Source of the DNA: Krasilnikovozyma curviuscula
Lineage: Eukaryota > Basidiomycota > Tremellomycetes > Cystofilobasidiales > Mrakiaceae
NCBI GenBank assembly: GCA_014825775.1
Contig: MVAQ01000328.1
Location: 1-18,410, forward strand
DNA length: 18,410 nucleotides
Direction of reading: 5' to 3'
Every line of letters starts with the position of its first letter. The stretch's first letter is position 1. Below, in pieces: positions 1-7,766 of this stretch. The notes under the pieces were generated by a model. The model ran no database searches. It was not told the origin of the DNA and saw only the letters and a list, made by a program, of their open reading frames with translations. Both the position numbers and the translations under genes were made by a program.

Positions 1-174
1 GACTTTAGTAAGTTACAGGCTAGAAGCCCGATATATCAGGTAGTGAGGCAGTCAGCGCTCAAGCACCGCTTTGACAGATGTATTTGACCACGGTTTGACC
101 GGGTTCAGAATAAAATGAAAGAGTATGGCCACAAGAGCGCGAGCATGAAAGGATGAAGAATCCTTTTTACTCAC

Positions 175-1513
175 CATGTTGGAAAGCAGAGGGCTACAAG
201 GAAGAGAAAGGATTTAGGTCAGAAAGTATCGGAGGAGAACGAATACAAGATTGACTTACTGCAATGTATCGTCCGCTGAGCGCACCGTCAGACTTAGCTT
301 CATCAATTGAATCCGCCTTGCGCGACGAATCTATCAGACCTGGTGTATCTCTCTGAATTGCAGAAAATCCTCCTCTGATCCATGTGAGCTCGCCTTTGAA
401 CCCCTGCGCGTCAAACTTCATCAAAAGCTGGACCATGACGCTCGAGTCGAGAGCGGTAGAGGAGTCTGTGTCGTATACAATGATCTGAGTGATTGAGCCA
501 TCGTTGAACTTCCTCACTATGCTCCTGTCGTTTTCCGAAGCCATCATGGGGTATAACTTCTCTATGGTGAAGTTGGGTCGGCGGAGAAGCGTTGTTGGTA
601 CATTGACCGGGACGGAATGTTGCACTCTAGACTGGAGGTGTTGGTGGTGAGGTCGCAGGTCAATGACAATGGTTGAGGCCGGAATGTTTCTTGAAAGAGC
701 GATGGGTGCGAGGCTCTTCACGCGGTTGTTGGTAGCTTTCGTAGGTAATGAGTTCATCCCGAAAGGTCGCCGTCCGGCACCGCCAATGGATCCAGACTTC
801 TGAGCGATTCCACCTAACGAAGCTTTCGAAGTCAAGCCTGGAAGAGAGCCGGATGAGCCTGAGAAGCTAGGTATCATATCGGTCCAACTCCGACCTGACG
901 GTTCAGTCGGAGGCGACGATGATGCTGATGACGCCACCTGTGACGAACCAACGGAAGATAGACTGTCTGAAGCTGTCGAAGGTCTGCTCTGCATCGAAGG
1001 GGGAGGCATCATCACTCTATCGTTTTGAGGTTTGCCAGTAATGCTCATTCCAGCCATGGACGATACATTCGGACCTGCGCTCCCATGGCGACCTCCTCTG
1101 GAAGCACCTTCACCTAAAGTCATCGGTTCTGGGCTTGAGCTGAGAAATTGGCCCATGGGTGAGAAGGGTGACTCTGGTGGGTGTAAAGAAGGTGTTGGCG
1201 CGCCAGACATTGCAAAGAGATTCTGCCATGGGTTCGAGTAGGTGGATTGGGTTGACGGAGGCGCAGAAGGCGAGAGGATGGGCAATGTCGAGTTTCGATA
1301 CGCCAGCATGGGGTCGCTCTTCAGCTCGAAAGCGGGTGTCATAGGTGGTGGCATGGCCAGTCCACCAAGGGGTGCATGAGCTGTGCGTGAAGAAGAGGTC
1401 GAGGAGGAGGAGGAAGGCAGCGGAGCGTTTGAGAAGGTGGACGATCCCCCGTTTGCCTTGGCCCCCTCACGGCCACCGTCAGAAGAACTGGATTGATCGA
1501 CATTCATGTGCAT
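175..1513 (-). CDS. Protein tyrosine phosphatase, N-terminal part with inactive rhodanese domain (partial, C-terminus beyond window)
   Basis: The main exon is 1513-260 (418 codons). Residues 1-270 are Ser/Pro/Gly-rich and look disordered. Residues about 275-385 form a rhodanese/CH2-like domain: IVIDLRPHHQHLQSRV, then PTTLLRRPNF, then WIRGGFSAI. The loop where an active rhodanese has its cysteine reads VYDTDSS, so the domain is probably non-catalytic. This layout is known from fungal MAPK-directed tyrosine phosphatases (yeast Ptp2/Ptp3, fission yeast Pyp1/Pyp2), where the rhodanese domain precedes the PTP domain. Exon 1 ends in GCA before a GTAAGT donor; a 66-nt intron (194-259) with a CTGAC branch site and TAG acceptor leads to a 19-nt exon (175-193, PSAFQH) followed by GTGAGT. 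The next acceptor is uncertain; TTCTAG at 22-20 is possible. The PTP signature lies off the left edge and was not seen. The ATG at 1513-1511 is three bases after a strong acceptor. Confidence 0.8.
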
Positions 1514-1516
1514 GGT

Positions 1517-1867
1517 CTGAACAAAAGCAAAGCAAGCACGGTGTCAGAGTCACTGCTTGGATCGAAAAGGTTACTGCCAAAAAAAAACTCAGCCAAAAAC
1601 GCCAGAGCAATGAAAAAGGACAAACCCTCTGAAGGACCGCGTTCTCTCCTCCAATCCTGCAGCCCCAGTGCAAGCAAGACCTACGAACTTCTCGATGAGA
1701 GAAGAAGGGTGTGGAATAGTTGTGGTTTGGCTTTTAAAATGGGACGGGTAGAAAAATTCGTTCCAAAGCTGCGGTACTACAAAGCCTTTGGGCTGGGAGA
1801 GGCCCAATCAGCAAAAACAGGCCTACCTGGACAGGGCAGCACACACACATCAAGGGTTTCTACTCAC
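1517..1867 (-). other. Probable 5'UTR intron of the tyrosine phosphatase gene
   Basis: On the minus strand a GTGAGT donor lies at 1867-1862. A strong acceptor (pyrimidine-rich, ending TTGTTCAG at 1519-1517, with CTGAC upstream as branch site) sits three bases before the phosphatase ATG. A 351-nt leader intron is long for this window, so it may instead be split into two shorter introns. The acceptor is clear; the donor choice is inferred. Confidence 0.5.
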
Positions 1868-3299
1868 TGTTCTCGAGTCGATAATATGCCTTGGATGTCT
1901 CTGGACGAGGTGATGGGGGGGAAAGAAGACTAGCGGGTCCTTGTGCTGTCAATTGTGGTAGGTAATTTTGCGACGCACAAAAATGCGTCATGATGACTTT
2001 CCCGAACATCGCTGCCACAGTATTCGTCAGAATGTATACAAATCTATGTAAACCTATAAACATCTATACAGATTACTGCTACCATGTTCCTCTTTATAAG
2101 ATATAGCGTGCAGAAGCCCAAGCAGGCGGCAGGAAAAGAAGCAAGAGGGCGTGGTGGGATCTGCAGCAGTGGCTTTTTTTGAGTTGGCCCATCGTCATAA
2201 GTGCAAGCCAGCGTAAGAGCTGCAGAAGAAAAGCATTCAAATATGGATGAAAGGGCCAAAAGCATTCGAGATAATTGGGAGACGGCTGCGTTGTGGTGTG
2301 TCTTACGATAGCAGAGTCGGGAGCAGTCTTATTGTTTTCACTGGTAAATAGGTCCGTCGAGCGCCAAAAAAAGAGTGTCTGGACATTGCACATAGGCTTG
2401 CAATTACGGAGGCTATGGTGAAGATCTAGAACTTCTGTTATAGGCACCGAGGGCAACCGGGGGGACAAAAGGAGGAACAAGTCGGTTGACAAGACAGGCA
2501 GAGTGAGGGACCCGAACAAAACAACCGCCCAAACACCTTCTCACTCCATATGCCCTTCATGCTTTCAGAGGAATCCCACTAGACGAATATTACCGTGAAT
2601 GTTTATTTTCTTTTTTTTTTTTCTTTCAGAGAAAGCAAGCAAATACTAATGCTTAGAAGAGTTTACAAGCAACTCGGTGAGCTGCCGCAGGAGCGAGTAA
2701 GGGCTTTTGGGTAAGTGCGAGGCTGTAAATGAGAATTGTTGGCATGGACGAGATAAGGCAATCTAGGAATATAAGTCATTAAGAACGTCAAGCAGGAAGG
2801 AAGCGATATTGGAGGACTGACCCTCAGCATGCTGACACGGCGACGACTGGTCTGGAACGCTCTTTGGGACGCTAAGAAAAGGAGTGGATGCTTATTATGA
2901 GGGTTTGTGGTGCTGAAGCAGAAAGATTCAACTGTGTTTTGGCGGGGTGAAGAGTTGAACTCTGCAATCGAGATGGAAGCTGGGAACTGCTTGAAAGATT
3001 GCTTTGCGTGCCTAACACAGCCGCGCTCACTTGGGTTAATTTACGAGTGTGTCATATGAGAGACGTGAGTTACAGATTTTCGGATGGACATTGCTCGTAC
3101 CAAGGAACTTGGCCAGCGGGGCTTGCGGCGATCTACCTCGACCTAGAAGATATTCGCAGAGTGGACGCGCTTGTTTTGAATCTTCTTTTCTTTTTGTTCA
3201 TTCCAGCGAAAGCTCTGGAACAAACACTTGGTCTAGCCTTCCATTCAATAAACAACATAAAGCAAGTTTGCGAATGGCGAATTTTTTTTTTGTTTACTT
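1868..3299. other. Intergenic region without a supported gene
   Basis: About 1.4 kb between the phosphatase leader and the 3' end of the first F-box gene. Reading frames here are short, begin mostly at non-ATG codons and show no domain. The left end (about 1900-2000) has a pyrimidine-rich stretch on the minus strand that fits the phosphatase transcription start and promoter. A 20-nt or longer T-rich tract lies at 2604-2628. The right end presumably holds the 3'UTR of the F-box gene. A non-coding RNA cannot be excluded. Confidence 0.5.
2604..2628 (+). repeat. Poly(T)/pyrimidine tract
   Basis: A run of T with three interspersed C residues, ending in TTTCAG. It could be a nucleosome-depleting poly(dA:dT) promoter element or an orphan splice acceptor. 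No open exon follows, so no gene is called from it. Confidence 0.5.
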
Positions 3300-4748
3300 T
3301 TAAGCCATAACAACAAACATCCTGTCCCTTTCCTTCATCCCAAATTTGATCCACTCCTTACACAGCGCATCAAACAGCTCATCCACCTCAAATGTCTCTT
3401 CCTCACTGCTCACCACCACTTGATAGGTACACCATCTCTTAAAATACCTCAAAGCGTCCAGATCACCCCTCACATCCTTCTTCACCTGTGCCCAGCTCGT
3501 CTTGATCCCAACACCATATTCTCTGCTGATCGAGGTCGACGAGAGATCGGTCGACTTGTAATAGCCATCTTCGTGTGTTCCATAGAGGCCGTTAATGGGA
3601 AGATGGCAGTACATGAGTACAATGCGACCAAAAGGCGATGTGTAGGGAGCGGTGCTAGAATTTCGAACAAATTGTGGAGATAGTTGTTGTGGTGTTGCAG
3701 TCATATCGTCGTCCCCGTCAGATAACGGAGGTGAAGGTGGTGTAAAGAGCTCTTTGACAATTGGTGCAACTCGCGAGGTGAAAGCCTGAGGGAACAGACT
3801 TCTGCTTTTACCCTCCAGCACCAATGTCTTCCCCTTCTGTAATTGTTCTTCCAGCCCGAAGTGGGTGCCTAGGGAGACAAATGGCATCGATTCCTGGTCC
3901 GCGAAGTGAATGTGGACGATATTGAGATTGGGGAGATCATTAAGGCGGATAATGCCTGTTGCTGTTGTTTTGAACATTTCAGGATATGACCCGTTGACCT
4001 TCAGCGGATCATCAGCAACGACTCTCAGGGTCATCACACCACAGTCGCATTTGAAGTTCCACCAATCCACCTCGACTCTATGGACTGAGATTGCTGCTAT
4101 TCTAGACGTGGCACTCTGGGTAAGGACAGTGCTATTCAAGAGCCTGAGTGACTGGAAGGCTGAACTTCGCCGTCGGGTGACATCAATATTGCGGTAGAGG
4201 ATGGAGAGGAGAGATCTGTTCACAGATCGAGACAAGCAGAGGAGCTTTACAATGGTGCTTTGATCGCAAAGAGACGCTATCATCCAGATAACATCCACAG
4301 GTAGTCCTGAAAGCCGCAAAGGGCGGAACAATAAACAACAGGCTAGCCGTCAATATAAAAAATTTGATTTACTGACCCCCCAGAAACCCCATCTGATTGA
4401 AACTAGAAGATTGAGATTTACAGAAGAAACTGCTTGATACCGTGGGGACTGGTGTTACGGGAGCATTAGCTGATGGGCGGCTAGACATTGGCATGTCCAT
4501 GGAAAGGAGAACAGCAGTAGCAGTCCTACTGTCTTTCACAGCATCTCTGTAAACAAAAACAAAGAAGAAACCCGTTCTTCCAGCCGTATACCACTCGAGG
4601 CTTGGGAAGTAGAGCTCACTCACAGATTCAGCGGTAACCTTAATTGCTGAGGCAGTGCCTTTCGCCAGCTCTCCTCGTCGTACAAATCGAACCCGGCTGG
4701 TAGAACAGGTGTGCTGGTAGATCTTAGGAAAATATTGTTATCACTCAT
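3300..4748 (-). CDS. F-box-like protein A
   Basis: Model: exons 4748-4624, 4546-4377 and 4306-3300 (1302 nt, 433 aa), phase-consistent. It starts at ATG 4748-4746 (MSDNNIFLRSTSTP). Exon 1 ends at a GTGAGT donor and intron 1 (77 nt) ends TTTACAG. Exon 2 codes a Ser/Pro-rich stretch. Intron 2 (70 nt) uses a GTCAGT donor and a TTTCAG acceptor, giving the joint FLG-GLPVDVIW. Residues about 100-141 fit an F-box: LPVDVIWMIASLCDQ, then KLLCLSRSVNRSLLSILYRN. F-box proteins bind Skp1 and recruit substrates to SCF ubiquitin ligases. The remaining 290 residues carry no repeat family I recognise; an acidic Pro-rich linker lies near residue 270. A shorter 34-nt second intron using TAG at 4345-4343 also keeps frame but is unusually small. 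The long N-terminal extension before the F-box is atypical. The gene is divergent from F-box-like gene B. Confidence 0.72.
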
Positions 4749-5055
4749 CCTTCAGTGTAGGAATGTAGAGAATCAAAGTGAATGTGGGTTGCAGCTTTGT
4801 CGCCGCAAAGTTTCCAGCGGTTTCAAGTTTCGAAAGTTGATTCCCCGAGAACAGTGAACGCCAGTGAATCCAGGACTTTCACCAAATTGGGTCAACCAAA
4901 AGGGTGTGAATCCACCTTATTTGATTCGAAAGTTTGGATATTGCTACCTTCAGGGTTGGCAACAGAGAAGGCCCTCCTTAATTGTGAGCCGCGACGTTCC
5001 CGACAGCTCGCCCCACCTTCTATCAAACTAATTTCCAATTCGGTTCACCATCTAG
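4749..5055. promoter_or_regulatory. Shared divergent promoter region of two F-box genes
   Basis: This 307-bp gap separates the ATG of F-box gene A (minus strand, 4748) from the ATG of F-box gene B (plus strand, 5056). No reading frame in it looks coding. Both promoters and 5'UTRs must lie here or overlap the genes, so it is a bidirectional promoter by position. I recognise no specific factor site. Confidence 0.6.
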
Positions 5056-6172
5056 ATGTCCTCGCAAGCTGAGATTGGTCTCCCTGATGAGATCCTTTTT
5101 CAAATCTTCCAAGAGGTTGCCATCCTCTCAGCCGCTTCCTCAAGAGCTGTCCTTCTATCCTCAAAGCTCTTTCACGCTTTGATGGTAAAGCCAGCCTACG
5201 AGAATATCACCGTCAGGTCAATAGGTGGTTTCTTTAGTCTCCTTAGATGTGAAGTAGTCAGTATCCATGAACCTCCTGTGGACAGGTTGTGGAAGATCGA
5301 GCCATGGGCGGGAAAACGTACTGAAACCTTGGAAGATGGAACGAAGTTTGCAAGTTATCTCATCTGCAATTACTCTGTTCCAAAGATTACAGCTCATAAA
5401 TGTCCTATCTCCATTTCAGGTTAAAAGCTTAAAGCTAGGAGAAGGATTCAGTTTGAAGTCGTCAACATCGTTCGGAGGAATAGTCAGCAGCGCTCTTATC
5501 TCAAGCGGAGGTGCCTTCTTCCAATCAATCCACACCAAGAACAATGTTACCAATGTCCTTCAAGAATGGCGACCTTGCAGACCACCCCAACTCGATCCGT
5601 TGCTCCGAAGCTCGATTATCCTACCAAACCTTCAACGATTGGAGATCGACTCACTCCCAGCTGCAACTTTCCCACCCTATCATGTTCTGAACCACCTTCT
5701 CTCCAACAGTGTATTAGAGGAATTATCGGTCTCAGTCTACCGATCGCTCCCGCCAGACCTCCATCAAGGTTTCCTCCGCAACACCTCGACGCTCAACCTT
5801 ACGTCCAACAACACCGCAATTACAGCTCTCCTCACCGGTGACCCTACAGCCCTCAGGATTTGGGTGGAAGATAGGATACCTCCCCCTCGTCGAGCCAACC
5901 ACAGCATCACGACCCTACATCTCGCCATTTGGAATGTGTACCAAGACGACATTGTCGTTCTTCCTGGAGGAACAACAAGTCTCAAATCTGGGTACGATGG
6001 CTTCAGCAATATCCGATTGCTATACCTTGGCCTGAAGGAACTAACAATTGAGAAGGTCCAGCAGGGAAAACAATTTCGTGCGATGGATCTCGGGGACGTC
6101 AAGGAATTGCTGCTGAGGTGGTTGGCGGAGCACCCCGAAACTTCACAGTGGGCTCGTTTGACTGAACGATAG
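5056..6172 (+). CDS. F-box-like protein B (internal frame junction uncertain)
   Basis: It starts at ATG 5056 (MSSQAEIGLPDEILFQIF). Residues about 9-50 match an F-box: LPDEILFQIFQEVAIL, then SRAVLLSSKLFHAL, then PAYENITV. The C-terminal part lies in the next frame and runs to TAG 6170-6172. It is leucine-rich (LFQRLQLINVLSPFQVKSL; LPNLQRLEIDSLP; NIRLLYLGLKELTIEK), which suggests degenerate leucine-rich repeats as in many F-box substrate receptors. My best model has an intron 5257-5335 (79 nt, GTCAGT donor, GAAG acceptor), giving exons 5056-5256 and 5336-6172 and 345 aa. The splice signals are weak, and both frames stay open from 5267 to 5424. A one-base frameshift near 5355-5365 would join the frames equally well (ending ...DGTKFASYLI and resuming SSAITLFQ...). 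The gene therefore could be intact and spliced, frameshifted, or affected by a sequence error. It resembles gene A only in general layout. Confidence 0.68.
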
Positions 6173-7050
6173 ACCCAATATATGGGTTAAGAACGTTGGC
6201 GACAAAGTAAGAAAGATGGCACTGGCGATCGGCAGGCATGAAGTAACAACTTGGGCTCCTTCCCCCCTCTCGACGGCATTCCACCACATGAAACCCCCAA
6301 ATGGATCTTTTTGAACTTTAAATCACAAGGGGTTCTGGTAATATCCTTCTCTGGTACACTGCGCTGGAGAATGTTTCTACTGCGAGCATTGTGTCAGGAA
6401 GACTACGAGGAGTTCATGAGGACGAGGCGTGAGGTCGATACTGACACAGTGCTTGATGTTAGTCGGTGGGTTTCGTTAAAGGGTTGAAGACTCTCTCCCC
6501 CGTTTTTTTTGTTCTGAGATGACATGAAAGTTAAGATGCCAGTGTCCCTTTGTGACCTCAGTTTACAGCAAGGTAAACAACACGAGTTGTGACTTTTTGC
6601 AGCCCACGATGATATGCAAGAGAAGAAATTGTATAGAAATTTTAAAAAGGATGTTCTACCGTAATATGGACCACTCTTCCGCCGTACTTGTCGGTTATCG
6701 GGATGGTGAGTAATAGTAGCCCTCATCCAAAAACCAAGCGTCCCTCGTGAGAGTTCTACAGAGGCCGTTAGATGAGGAGTAGGTAATATAGCTCGCACTA
6801 AATAGGCCATATTAAACCCTTGAGATTTCCGAGATGGATGAGGGGAGGCCAGAGTGTATTGAGCAGTGCTGGTTTATATTGTTCACAACCAGCGAAGTAG
6901 CTGCAAAAGAGGAAGGAGAAAAAGAGATACTGAAATAATCTTGCTGAGGAATGAAACAGTTGATTGAAGCGCCTTATGCTGTTAATGATGAAAGATGAAG
7001 GGGTATGAGGTGAAAATCTGCCAGTGAGGAAGTGGAAAAGCTGCAGGACA
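6173..7050. other. Intergenic region, no supported gene
   Basis: This stretch lies downstream of F-box gene B. It includes AT-rich sequence near 6630-6660 that could serve 3' end formation. The reading frames, such as the minus-strand one at 6403-6810, show no domain or plausible composition. I see nothing else I can support. Confidence 0.45.
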
Positions 7051-7051
7051 C

Positions 7052-7500
7052 TCACCATCGCAAACGAGAAAAGGTGAAGATGAATATGGAAGTATGTTTA
7101 CCGCCTGTGAAGCGCTTCCCCTTGAACCTCGTAAAAGGCTTCTGTTTGAAAAGGAAGGAGAAGAGACAAAAAAACGGACAGGTGTACACCCACGACAGGG
7201 ACACTGATGGTTTTCTAGCCATCGAGAATGGAGAACACCTCTGGATGCGTAATGAGGATGATCTTAAAGTGAATGAGGGCGGGTTGGAGAAAAAGAAGTA
7301 TTGAAGGAAGAGAAAAAAGAGTGAAAGAAACGCAAAGAAAAAAAATCGAAGGAAAGGAAAGATTCAAGTCTAGAAGACATAAGAGAGGGAGTCAGCGTAG
7401 TCATATAAATTGGAATGAGGTGAAGATGAACATACTTGGTCAGTGTAGCGAGGGAGAGGTGGTTGGAAAGGAGTGGGATGTGGTTGGTAGCAAGGTCGAG
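7052..7500 (-). other. Candidate minus-strand spliced transcript (leader intron 7370-7435) with a short ORF
   Basis: On the minus strand a GTATGT donor at 7435 and a TCTTCTAG acceptor at 7372-7370, with GCTGAC as branch site, define a well-formed 66-nt intron. The following exon is very CT-rich (7250-7369), as leaders in this kind of fungus often are. The first ATG in the spliced transcript is 7222-7220. It opens 56 codons ending at TGA 7054-7052 (MARKPSVSLS, later KPFTRFKGKRFTGGKH). A 63-nt in-frame segment ending TTCAAACAG could be a second intron, and the GTGAGT at 7055-7050 a further donor. I do not recognise the peptide. It could be a small multi-exon protein gene or a non-coding RNA. 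Confidence 0.33.
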
Positions 7501-7515
7501 CGTCAGCAGCAAAAG

Positions 7516-7575
7516 TTTCCGTCATGCAAATTTACTTTCCGTCACGATGAATTCTCAGCCAAACGCGTGACGTAA
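7516..7575. promoter_or_regulatory. Cluster of bZIP/CRE-like sites
   Basis: TTTCCGTCA occurs at 7516-7524 and again at 7536-7544, exactly 20 bp apart, about two helical turns. TGACGTAA follows at 7568-7575. TGACG/CGTCA half-sites are the known target of ATF/CREB-type bZIP factors. The cluster lies just upstream of the candidate minus-strand transcript (intron 7370-7435) and downstream of the mannosidase 3' end. Function is inferred from motif and position. Confidence 0.4.
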
Positions 7576-7766
7576 AAACAAAAACCAGCTTGTTGAGATG
7601 ATCATTCACCATCTTATTTTCTAGTAGAGGGAGACTGGCAGACGGAAAATAGAGCATACACATGATACACCTTAACAAAGCAAAAAACGCACTAGGGCGA
7701 GCTAAAGCTACAGATCATGCTGTACCCTCAACGCTAACGCTTCGAAGTCAACAACATGGAGATCAC

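Noticed and set aside
2094..2519. 141-codon minus-strand ORF in the left intergenic region
   Set aside because: Cys/Leu-rich low-quality composition, no domain, no splice or start context, and other open frames overlap it.
2611..2629. Strong-looking splice acceptor (poly-T ending TTTCAG) on the plus strand
   Set aside because: No donor, no open coding exon downstream and no domain. More likely a poly(T) tract.
4329..4331. TTG as the start of F-box gene A
   Set aside because: Two upstream exons with good splice signals and an ATG at 4748 join the F-box in frame.
6403..6810. 135-codon minus-strand ORF downstream of F-box gene B
   Set aside because: No recognisable domain, overlaps likely 3'UTR and AT-rich sequence; composition looks random.
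6980..7000. Possible C/D snoRNA box C (AATGATGA)
   Set aside because: No matching D box or terminal stem within about 100 nt.
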